This document shows positions 1 through 6,136 of a stretch of DNA of 6,697 nucleotides, piece after piece. Source of the DNA: Gammaproteobacteria bacterium RIFCSPHIGHO2_12_FULL_37_14 (GTDB taxonomy: Bacteria; Pseudomonadota; Gammaproteobacteria; DSM-16500); the NCBI GenBank assembly GCA_001801485.1, contig MGXV01000030.1, forward strand, positions 1 to 6,697, given 5' to 3'. The position numbers and the translations under genes were made by a program. Within the stretch, counting starts at the first letter, position 1. Each line of letters opens with the position of its first letter. The notes under the pieces are model-generated. The model was not told where the DNA came from and searched no databases. It saw nothing but the letters and a program-made list of their open reading frames with translations.

Positions 1-898
1 TTAACGTTGGCCAAGATGTCATCAGAGATAAAAAATCTTTATCTTCAAATAAAAATGGATTATCCAAAAAAGTAAAATAATCATCCGTCTTTAATAATTC
101 TATTTTAAATTTTTTAATTTCCTCAGCGCTACTGTTTTGCAAAGCGATAATTTTACCTTGCGAACCATTTAAAGATGAAAAAAGAATAGTGGGATGCGTG
201 AGAGAAAACTCGGCAACTGCTAAAGATTTTTTAGCTAGAGCTTCGATGACGGCTAAATTATTTTCTAATGGGATATGCGGGATAATGGTCTGCGCATGAC
301 GTATATATTGCTCTGTAATATCTGTTCCATAATTTTTAATCAAGGTAGAACAGATATCTAGATAAACAGGAATTTCTTCCACACAGATAACTGTCTCAAT
401 TTTAGATGAATATCGCATAATAAGGGCGCAGCAGAAACCAAACTCATGATGCCTTGTGTTCACCGCGTCTAATAATATTTTATAGAAAGAAATAGTAGAT
501 TGTTCTAATATATGAACCAAATCATCTATTTTTTGTTGGTCACAGCCCAAAAAATACGCTACGGATCGCGTACCATAATCTTGGATATTAGATAAAAATT
601 GACAAATTTCTTTCGTCACCCCATAAAAAGATAAAGTGGGAATTTTTTCAAATAACAACACGGGAATAACCGCACTTGCTGAGGAAAACTCAAGCGCCAA
701 ATTGACGAAATAAAGCGCCTCACTTTTTGTCAATGGTAAGATATTCTGTAGAGTCAACCATAAATTATTATTTATAAATGTATCTTTTCCGGATAGTTTA
801 TCGATTAATAAAAAAATATCATTTTTTATCTGCTCGCCGAACTTATTTAATAAGCTTGTTTCAAAATTTCTTTTAATGACAGCTTGATCATTATACAT
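1..898 (-). CDS. Unrecognised mostly helical protein, C-terminus beyond window
   Basis: An open frame of 299 codons begins with ATG at 898-896 and is still open at the left edge, so the C-terminus lies outside the window. The start is supported by a GGAG ribosome binding site (907-910) 8 bases upstream. The protein begins MYNDQAVIKRNF. It is rich in Leu, Ile, Phe and Lys and looks like successive amphipathic helices, with no signal peptide and no long membrane segment. Recognisable stretches include YGTRSVAYFLGC (residues about 110-121), a RHHEFGFCCAL stretch near 150-160 and CVEEIPVYLDIC near 175-186. None of these matches a catalytic motif I know. The gene follows the SHMT-like gene by only 27 bases, so the two are probably co-transcribed and functionally linked. 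It could be a helical-repeat or a helical-bundle enzyme, but I do not assign a function. I am confident that it is coding. Confidence 0.8.
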   Translation of the reverse strand, partial: MYNDQAVIKRNFETSLLNKFGEQIKNDIFLLIDKLSGKDTFINNNLWLTLQNILPLTKSEALYFVNLALEFSSASAVIPVLLFEKIPTLSFYGVTKEICQFLSNIQDYGTRSVAYFLGCDQQKIDDLVHILEQSTISFYKILLDAVNTRHHEFGFCCALIMRYSSKIETVICVEEIPVYLDICSTLIKNYGTDITEQYIRHAQTIIPHIPLENNLAVIEALAKKSLAVAEFSLTHPTILFSSLNGSQGKIIALQNSSAEEIKKFKIELLKTDDYFTFLDNPFLFEDKDFLSLMTSWPTL

Positions 899-925
899 CT
901 TAGACACTCCTACATCAGACTTAAT

Positions 926-2203
926 CTAACTCAAACTGCCCTTGAGTGACCAAACATCATCGATTCTCTTTTGTATAACCAGAGCGTTAACTCGGTCAGC
1001 CAACGTCGAGAGCGTTGATTGATCGCCGTTGGATGAAAGAGTATCGCAAATAATTTCTACCATTTCTTTAAAGTCTAAGGCACGATATCCACGCGATGTT
1101 GCCCAAGCCGTACCTAGGCGAAGACCATTGGCTTCAGCCATTTTGGGTGATCTATCTGAAGGAAGAGTTTGGCGACTTGTCAGTATGCCCACTTTTTCCA
1201 AACGCTGTTCTGCTGCTGCACCATTTATACCAAAAGCTTTCATAACATCTAGCACAACATAATGTTTGTCTGTGCCGCCTGTTAATAGAATCCCGGGGTA
1301 TCTTGCAAAACCATTTGCTAATTGTTTCGCATTAATCAGCACATTTTGTGCATAATCTCGGAAATTATGTTCTTGCGTTAAAATTAGTGCGTTTGCTGCA
1401 TCTGCAATCTTGCGAACTGAAAAACTGGATTGCGTACCGGGATGAACTGCTTTATCGATAGCAGAAGCAAGATCTTGACGACAGAGGATTGTTCCACCAA
1501 ATGGTCCTCGCAATGTTTTATCTAGAGACATTGTTGCTACATCTGCTAATGGTATCGGGTTAGGAATAACACCTGCAGCAATGAGTCCAGCTTCATGAGA
1601 CAAGTCAAACATTAATCGCGCACCAACATCATCTGCAATAGAACGTAAACGCTGTGCATCAAATAAGCGAGGATAGGCAGATGAGCCACACACTATCAAT
1701 TTAGGCGACATTTTTTTCGCTAAATCAGCTGCGCTATCGTAATCTATTAATCCATTGTCTGCCGTTCCATAAAATTCAAAATGATACGCTCTTCCAGAAA
1801 AATTTAACTTAAGCCCATGAGTTAAATGTCCACCCGCCTTGAATCCAAGTGCAAGAACAGAATCTCCTTGCGTGAGCACGGCATGATAGACTGCTTGATT
1901 TGCTTGACTGCATGAATGTGGCTGAAGATTTGCATGATCCGCTTGGAAAACCTGACAGGCTGCACGAGCAGCGATTGCTTCAATTTTATCGTGCAGCTCT
2001 GCTCCTGCGAATGGACGTTTTTCAAGCAGTCCTTCTTGGATCATATAACCTTGATACGGTGGATTATTTGAAATTTCGCTAGGAATAGCATTGTCGCTTG
2101 CAATAAGATTAATAACTTTGCACTCATATGCTGTTAATTGTGCTCCATATTGATGCAGCTCATTCAACATCGTTTTCCAATCTGGATGTTTAGACGCGTT
2201 CAT
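926..2203 (-). CDS. Divergent SHMT-family PLP enzyme, possibly a transaldolase-like aldolase
   Basis: This 425-residue protein is a full-length member of the serine hydroxymethyltransferase family (fold-type I, PLP-dependent, cytosolic), close to the usual length of about 415. Family landmarks occur in order: LIASDN (33-38), QEG (56-58), ANLQPHSCSQAN (91-102), GGHLTHG (124-130), CGSSAYPR (172-179), FDLSHEAGLIAAG (199-211), DKTLRGPFGG (228-237, Lys229 as the PLP Schiff base), TGGTDKH (308-314) and GLRLGTAWATSRG (360-372, Arg362 binding substrate carboxylate). Glu57, His126, Asp200 and His203 are kept. Unusually, the His before the PLP lysine is Asp228, the Tyr two residues before the catalytic Glu is Ile55, the YY pair is Pro64-Phe65, the His of the SHGGH motif is Ala123, and the usual GGPLMH loop is SSFSVR (259-264). 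These changes make ordinary folate-dependent serine-glycine conversion doubtful. Relatives with changed chemistry include threonine aldolases, alpha-methylserine hydroxymethyltransferases and threonine transaldolases. AGGA lies 7 bases before the ATG. The fold is sure; the reaction is not. Confidence 0.93.
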   Translation of the reverse strand: MNASKHPDWKTMLNELHQYGAQLTAYECKVINLIASDNAIPSEISNNPPYQGYMIQEGLLEKRPFAGAELHDKIEAIAARAACQVFQADHANLQPHSCSQANQAVYHAVLTQGDSVLALGFKAGGHLTHGLKLNFSGRAYHFEFYGTADNGLIDYDSAADLAKKMSPKLIVCGSSAYPRLFDAQRLRSIADDVGARLMFDLSHEAGLIAAGVIPNPIPLADVATMSLDKTLRGPFGGTILCRQDLASAIDKAVHPGTQSSFSVRKIADAANALILTQEHNFRDYAQNVLINAKQLANGFARYPGILLTGGTDKHYVVLDVMKAFGINGAAAEQRLEKVGILTSRQTLPSDRSPKMAEANGLRLGTAWATSRGYRALDFKEMVEIICDTLSSNGDQSTLSTLADRVNALVIQKRIDDVWSLKGSLS

Positions 2204-2214
2204 TTATTATTCCT
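2204..2214 (-). promoter_or_regulatory. Ribosome binding site of the SHMT-like gene
   Basis: On the minus strand AGGA (2211-2214) lies 7 bases before the ATG at 2203. This supports that start codon over in-frame alternatives. Confidence 0.6.
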
Positions 2215-2226
2215 ATATTATTTTAT

Positions 2227-2235
2227 ATAATACCA
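2227..2235 (-). promoter_or_regulatory. Candidate extended -10 promoter for the SHMT-like gene
   Basis: The minus strand reads TGGTATTAT, an extended -10 element (TGnTATAAT-like) with no good -35 box at normal spacing. The expected transcript would start near 2220 and have a leader of under 20 bases containing the AGGA site. It could let the SHMT-like gene and its downstream partner be expressed independently of the ABC-F genes upstream. The call is based on motif match alone in an AT-rich gap. Confidence 0.35.
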
Positions 2236-2283
2236 GTATGACGCTGAAACTTAATTTAATAGAAGGCGTCAGATAGTAATTAA

Positions 2284-2301
2284 TTTTCACAATTTTCACA
2301 A
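2284..2301. repeat. Two-copy tandem repeat ATTTTCACA
   Basis: Two adjacent copies of a 9-base unit, ATTTTCACA, lie in the gap between the intact ABC-F gene and the SHMT-like gene, upstream of the candidate promoter. Direct repeats of this size can be regulator half-sites spaced at close to one helical turn, but two copies in AT-rich DNA may also be chance. Confidence 0.3.
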
Positions 2302-2331
2302 GATGAAATTAATAATTAGAAACCCCATTGC

Positions 2332-2363
2332 TAAAGTTCCTGTGGCAAGCCACGGGAACTTTA
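2332..2363. terminator. Strong hairpin after the intact ABC-F gene, probable terminator
   Basis: Arms of 15 bases (2332-2346 and 2349-2363; core AAAGTTCCTGTGGC / GCCACGGGAACTTT) pair with a single G-T or A-C mismatch around a two-base centre, which would open to a four-base loop. It sits 27 bases past the ABC-F stop codon and before the SHMT-like gene's own promoter, the expected place for a terminator. Read on the minus strand, the stem ends in CTTTA without a long U tract, so termination may be weak. On the plus strand CTTTATTT follows. A dispersed palindromic element serving as a terminator is an alternative. Confidence 0.5.
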
Positions 2364-2389
2364 TTTCAAATAAATAATCCACCTTTTTT

Positions 2390-3934
2390 CTATAGAGTTG
2401 CCTTACTATTTGAAGATTGTAATATATTTTTATAAAAAAAATCGGGATGATCAATGGCAAGCAATTTCATATCTTTTATCTCATAAAACTTCGTGCCTAT
2501 ATTTTCAGAAAACACTCTATCGTGAGAGACTACAATTGATGCAGCACCTTGTTCCAATATTTCAGATTCTAGTTGCTCCTGACCATCAATATCCAGATGG
2601 TTAGTAGGTTCATCCATCACATAAAAATTAGGCTGCTGAAGATGAAGCATTAAGAAGGCGACGCGTGCACGCTGGCCGTGGCTAAGTACACCGATTTTTG
2701 TTCTGTGAATAGAAATAGGAAACCCAGCATTAACAAGAATACTGGTGATTTTCTGATTGCCTAATGAAAATTCATCATTGAAATAATCATGTAAAAATAT
2801 ATTGAATGGTAAATGGGAAAGATGTTGATCAATATAACCCATTTTTATACTGGGAGTAATAGTCATTCCCAGTGTTCTCGCAGAATCAATATCCCTCATT
2901 GCGTTTTTAATATATTTCAAAAATTGTGATTTGCCACTTCCATTTGCCCCAAAAATAACCAATCGTTCACCTTGCATAATATCTAAATGACTAATATGAA
3001 AGATGACAGCACCTTCTGGCGTGAGAATATCAACATTTTTCATGCCAATTAATCTTTTGGTATGAATACCACTATTACTTAATTTGATTGAACGCTTTTC
3101 TTCCACATGAATGTTCGTTAATTGAGTTTCCATTCCCTCAGCGCGCTTAGCCATCTGTATCGATTTTTTTAAAGCTGCATCGCTATAATTATTCACACCG
3201 ATTTGCCTTAGATCATGCGCACTACGCTTAAGACGATTTAGCTCCTTTAATTCTTTTGCTCTTCTTGCAGATAAAGCATGATCATCTTCAAGCAACAATT
3301 GTTTGGCGCGCGAATAAGAATAGTTATATTCCCGAATCTCTGTCCCTCGCAAAAAAAAAGTTTTATTAGTGCAATTAGAAAGGAATGTTCGATCGTGGCT
3401 AATCGCAATAAGTGGAATATTATATACTTGTTCGTTCAACCATTGCTCTAACACAAGAATTTTTGCAACATCTAAGTGATTAGTTGGTTCATCAAGCAAT
3501 AGAATATCGGGATGACTTAACACCATACGCGCAATCAATGCTAAACGTTGCCAACCACCACTTAATTCTTTGATGGTTTTTTGTCGTATAGTTAGAGGTG
3601 CTTTGAACACATCGAGAGTATTTTCAATTTTCCATATGGAATGATCTCTTTCTTCCTCGGGAATAGCATCACTAATAACATTGTAGAGGTTTTTATCCAT
3701 CAATTGCTTAGGTATATCTTGCTCTATGAAACCAAATTTTAGTCCCTTAGGAAAAAAAACCCGACCTTCTAAGGGATCAATTAATCCTGCTATACATTTT
3801 ATAAACGTTGATTTACCGCAACCATTGTTACCCACAATACCAATTCTATCGTTATCACCAATAGTCAGCGTCACATTACTAAAAAGGATATCGATATAGC
3901 CAAAAGCTACTTTCTCAAATCGAATTTGTGGCAT
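2390..3934 (-). CDS. Intact ABC-F family ATPase (ribosome-associated, possible antibiotic protection)
   Basis: This 514-residue protein has two ABC ATPase domains and no membrane segments, which is the ABC-F layout. Domain 1 shows Walker A GNNGCGKST (35-43), Q-loop EQD (71-73), signature LSGGWQR (124-130), Walker B ILLLDEP (144-150) and SHD (179-181). A charged helical linker follows (about 200-280, containing KELKELNRLKRSAHDLRQ), the segment that reaches toward the peptidyl transferase centre in this family. Domain 2 shows GANGSGKSQ (329-337), DQ (369-370), VMDEPTNHLD (439-448) and SHD (470-472). Its signature is LSHGQRAR (417-424) rather than LSGGQ. Family members bind the ribosomal E site, and some displace bound antibiotics (Vga, Msr, Lsa type) while others tune translation (EttA, Uup, YheS). 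Both Walker B glutamates are present, so it should hydrolyse ATP. The start follows GAGGAA by 7 bases and lies 4 bases after the upstream remnant's stop, suggesting translational coupling. The family is certain; a role in resistance is a guess from context. Confidence 0.95.
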   Translation of the reverse strand: MPQIRFEKVAFGYIDILFSNVTLTIGDNDRIGIVGNNGCGKSTFIKCIAGLIDPLEGRVFFPKGLKFGFIEQDIPKQLMDKNLYNVISDAIPEEERDHSIWKIENTLDVFKAPLTIRQKTIKELSGGWQRLALIARMVLSHPDILLLDEPTNHLDVAKILVLEQWLNEQVYNIPLIAISHDRTFLSNCTNKTFFLRGTEIREYNYSYSRAKQLLLEDDHALSARRAKELKELNRLKRSAHDLRQIGVNNYSDAALKKSIQMAKRAEGMETQLTNIHVEEKRSIKLSNSGIHTKRLIGMKNVDILTPEGAVIFHISHLDIMQGERLVIFGANGSGKSQFLKYIKNAMRDIDSARTLGMTITPSIKMGYIDQHLSHLPFNIFLHDYFNDEFSLGNQKITSILVNAGFPISIHRTKIGVLSHGQRARVAFLMLHLQQPNFYVMDEPTNHLDIDGQEQLESEILEQGAASIVVSHDRVFSENIGTKFYEIKDMKLLAIDHPDFFYKNILQSSNSKATL

Positions 3935-3947
3935 TTATTCATTCCTC
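3935..3947 (-). promoter_or_regulatory. Ribosome binding site of intact ABC-F gene, inside the oxidase remnant
   Basis: GAGGAA (3942-3947, minus strand) encodes the last two Glu codons of the oxidase remnant and sits 7 bases before the ABC-F ATG. The remnant's TGA is followed by ATAA and then the ATG. The broken gene's tail therefore supplies the ribosome binding site of the next gene. Confidence 0.7.
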
Positions 3948-4403
3948 ACGATCAAAAGCAGCCAATGTTGGCAGTGGTAATGGCAATACATTGTGATTAC
4001 GCTTGAATTTGTTATTTGGATCGTAGCAAGATTTGATGCGTGTGATTTTTGACATTGTGCTAGAAAGCAGTGTTTGCACGGCTCTTTGATCATCAGCACT
4101 CGTATAATTTAAATATGTCCCAGATAAACCCTTTGGATCAATGGCATTAAAACTCTTGCGTACCCAATTGATATTGGCTTGATCATCTTCACTGTGTTCC
4201 CACCGAGCGGCGAATACAATACCGTAATTACTATGTCGCAACGGAAAAGCAGAAGTACTTTGATCATAATCTTTAAACGCACCGTGTAATTGTTCGAACA
4301 GAATAGTACATTTCGATAAAGATGACTGCTCAAATGATTCACACAAGCTGTTAATGATTGCTGGTGTTAGAATCTCTAAATAAGATGCTTTCCAATACCC
4401 TAA
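3939..4403 (-). pseudogene. C-terminal remnant of a berberine-bridge-type FAD-linked oxidase
   Basis: An open frame of 154 codons runs from the stop at 4406-4404 to TGA at 3941-3939. It matches the C-terminal third of FAD-linked oxidases of the BBE/glucooligosaccharide oxidase family: YWKASYLEIL (3-12), a middle part with YGIVFAARWEH (60-70), GTYLNYTSADDQ (95-106, with the Y-x-N element of the substrate and flavin pocket) and the hallmark tail YDPNNKFKRNHNVLP (127-141). Intact enzymes are about 450-500 residues. The N-terminal FAD-binding domain, including the flavin-attachment His and Cys, is absent. There is no ATG near the front; the first usable start is TTG at 4346, which would give a 135-residue fragment without function. 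The remnant directly abuts the truncated ABC-F gene upstream. No further stop or frameshift is seen within it, so the break appears recent. A secondary role in coupling translation to the next gene remains possible. Confidence 0.85.
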
Positions 4404-4410
4404 TTAGATC
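4400..4410 (-). other. Fusion junction between truncated ABC-F and truncated oxidase
   Basis: ABC-F homology is recognisable down to the IRS codons (4406-4414), and oxidase homology begins with the YWK codons (4397-4389) in a different reading frame. Stops in the two frames (TAG 4402-4400 and TAA 4406-4404) fall within seven bases of each other. No insertion sequence, target-site duplication or spacer is visible at the join, so a deletion or illegitimate recombination between two formerly separate genes is the simplest reading. The breakpoint is uncertain by about 10 bases. Confidence 0.75.
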
Positions 4411-5644
4411 TGATCTGTTCATCATTTTTGATACCAGTACGGTCGCCAAATTGTTTATACACGGAGAGTGATACATTTAATTCATCTGTTAACTCTTGAC
4501 TAAAGTACCCGACTTTCAATCGGGCACGCCTTTCGGCTATACCACTGAGTGAACTTATTTTATCTGCCAGTAGTTTGATTAATGTTGTTTTGCCTTCACC
4601 ATTTCGACCTAATAAACCTATTTTTGCACCACATGGGATAGATAAATTAAGTTTACTAAGAACAAGCTTAGCATTGTAACCAAGTGATACCTCATCCAAG
4701 TTGATAATGGGATCTTGCAACTGAGCAGGCTCTCCAAAAGAGAATTTTACAACTGGTTCATCGACGATAATCTCTACTTTTTGATCTTTTAAACGCTCCG
4801 CTTTTTTAAGTTGATCAATTGCTTGAGCCGCTCGTGCTTCTGGAAGATCTCTAAATTGATAATAAATTTTCATCTTTTGCTTTACTTGTTTATCTATTTC
4901 AGCATTTTTATGCTGATCTTGTTCTTCCTTTAGCTCAAGTTGCTCACGATAAATATCGTAGTTACCACCAAACTCAGTTAATACCCCAGCACGTAAATGC
5001 ATAGTTGTGGTAGTCACTTCATTCATCAATTTAATATCATGTGTCACTAACACAAATGCTGAGCTTGATGGATAATTTTTCAAAAATTCGATTAACCATT
5101 GAGTCGATTCTAAATCTAAGTGATTCGTAGGCTCATCCAACAATAAAATGTCAGGCGTGCAAATCAATACTCGAGATAAAGCAATACGCATACGCAACCC
5201 ACCAGATAAATTTCGCATAGGTTGGTTTAATTCTTCTTCTTTCAGCCCTAAACCCATGAGAACTCTAGGTGCCAGCTTTTCATATCGTTCTTCGTCAAGT
5301 TCAGCGAGTCGACCATATGCGTTACTTAGTTTTTCGGCTGGCATATGATCAAGGGATTCTTCGATTGCCTGAATATCAGAATCAATACTGCGCAAATATT
5401 CTAGAGGAGATTGATCATTATTAGGAAGTTCTTGTTTGACGAGCATGACACTTGCGTTCTCTCTCAACTTTCTCGTTCCGCCACTTAATGGCAGATTACC
5501 TGCTAAGATTTCCATCAAATGCGTTTTACCGGAGCCATTTCTACCGACTATACCGATTCTGCTACCACGATTAATTTTTAAATTAGCGTCTTTGAGTAAT
5601 AACTGTTTACCAATATATAAAGAAACATTTTCTAAAAATAACAT
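4400..5644 (-). pseudogene. ABC-F ATPase truncated in its second domain (YheS-like)
   Basis: The 414-residue product starts at an ATG with AGGGAG 10 bases upstream. Domain 1 is complete: Walker A GRNGSGKT (34-41), Q-loop QEL (71-73), signature LSGGLRMR (146-153), Walker B ILLLDEP (166-172) and THD (201-203). The linker is long and charged, with KMKIYYQFRDLPEARAAQAI (257-276), and resembles YheS-type ABC-F proteins of about 600 or more residues. Domain 2 has Walker A GRNGEGKTT (346-354) and YFSQE (380-384), then stops after KNDEQIRSN. The second signature, Walker B and switch His are missing, roughly the last 200 residues. The DEQIRS stretch is where family members continue into an LG...F...G segment before LSGGE, so the break is inside the helical subdomain. 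The following bases belong to the oxidase remnant. It could still be translated as a stable half with one Walker B, but normal two-site ABC-F function is unlikely. Confidence 0.88.
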
Positions 5645-5660
5645 TTTTTTGTATCTCCCT
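5645..5660 (-). promoter_or_regulatory. Ribosome binding site of the truncated ABC-F gene
   Basis: AGGGAG (5655-5660, minus strand) lies 10 bases before the ATG at 5644. The spacing is at the long end of normal, across a run of A residues. Confidence 0.6.
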
Positions 5661-5670
5661 ATTTTTGTGT

Positions 5671-5700
5671 ATTATAAAAAAATCATTCCGCTCAAAATAT
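5671..5700 (-). promoter_or_regulatory. Candidate promoter for the ABC-F unit
   Basis: The minus strand has a consensus -10 TATAAT at 5671-5676. No strong -35 exists at 16-18 bases; TTGAGC lies only 13 bases away, and TATTTT sits at 17. The expected start is near 5664, giving a leader of about 20 bases that contains the AGGGAG site. It would drive the truncated ABC-F, the oxidase remnant and the intact ABC-F as one transcript. Confidence 0.5.
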
Positions 5701-6081
5701 TTTAGCGCGAATTATTACTATCCATTACTGTCGCGCATAAACTACCATCATATTTGATTGAACTCAACGATTACTGACAATGATTTTTTTAACGCGGAAA
5801 TAATTAACCTCAATATCACCTAAAAAAGCTTTAATACATTGAGAAATTTAAAAAATTTTGTCATCCCACGGATAAAGCCGTGGGAACCACCACAAATATA
5901 AGAATTATTTTCATGAAACGATATTTCGTTTATATCGGTATCTGAAGTTTCACCGTTTTAAGTAATGAAGAAGCCTCCTCGCCGTACCACACCAATCAAT
6001 CGTTTGTCGGCAAATGACTCTACTTTATCCCAATTTTTTGCAATTTTATCGTCATCTCTTAAGCTTCCATTAAGCCAAGAT
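5700..6081. other. Intergenic region between divergent genes, no supported gene
   Basis: Apart from the palindrome at 5861-5888 and a small hairpin with AAACGA / TCGTTT arms (5916-5931), this stretch holds nothing I can assign. It is AT-rich with many stops on both strands to about 5957. From 5960 upward the minus strand is open for 86 codons, ending GVVRRGGFFIT, but it has no supporting signal and overlaps the plus-strand promoter and gene start. Confidence 0.5.
5861..5888. repeat. Short palindromic element, TCATCCCACGG / CCGTGGGA arms
   Basis: Eight-base arms TCCCACGG (5864-5871) and CCGTGGGA (5878-5885) flank the loop ATAAAG, with GTCA before and ACC after. Elements of this form (GTCATCCC...GGGA-type) are dispersed in many copies in several intracellular or host-associated bacterial genomes. 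It lies between divergently transcribed genes, where terminator use is unlikely. The reverse strand shares GTTCCC..GGCTT with the hairpin at 2332-2363, so the two may belong to one repeat family. Confidence 0.5.
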
Positions 6082-6090
6082 TGGTATAAT
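6082..6090 (+). promoter_or_regulatory. Extended -10 promoter for the right-hand gene
   Basis: TGGTATAAT is a perfect extended -10 (TGn plus TATAAT). The -35 region is poor, as is usual for extended -10 promoters. The transcript would begin near 6097, leaving a leader of about 40 bases before the ATG at 6137. Confidence 0.5.
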
Positions 6091-6136
6091 TTTTGAACAT
6101 AATTATCTAAACCAAACACAAAACGAAGAGAACAGC

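Noticed and set aside
1..3. TTA at the left edge read as a minus-strand stop codon (TAA)
   Set aside because: It is out of frame with the ATG at 898. In the coding frame the last complete codon is 4-2 and the frame is still open.
1029..1262. Plus-strand open frame of 77 codons
   Set aside because: It is antisense to the strongly conserved SHMT-like gene and shows no family features or start signals.
1822..2082. Small open frames on both strands inside the SHMT-like gene
   Set aside because: They lie in alternative frames of a gene whose SHMT motifs are unmistakable, so they are by-products of its codon use.
4109..4342. Minus-strand 77-codon frame overlapping the oxidase remnant
   Set aside because: The oxidase reading in the other frame carries clear family motifs (YDPNNKF, YWKASYL), while this one has none.
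4380..4420. Simple frameshift within one gene rather than fusion of two
   Set aside because: The downstream frame does not continue the ABC-F domain (no LSGG, Walker B or switch His in any minus frame of 3939-4400) and instead matches an unrelated oxidase family.
5691..5699. TTGAGC as a -35 box for the ABC-F promoter
   Set aside because: It is only 13 bases from the TATAAT, too close for a normal sigma-70 promoter.
5436..5705. Plus-strand 89-codon hydrophobic frame that could look like a membrane peptide
   Set aside because: It is antisense to the ABC-F Walker A region and promoter. Its hydrophobicity comes from the reverse complement of Lys-, Asn- and Glu-rich codons.
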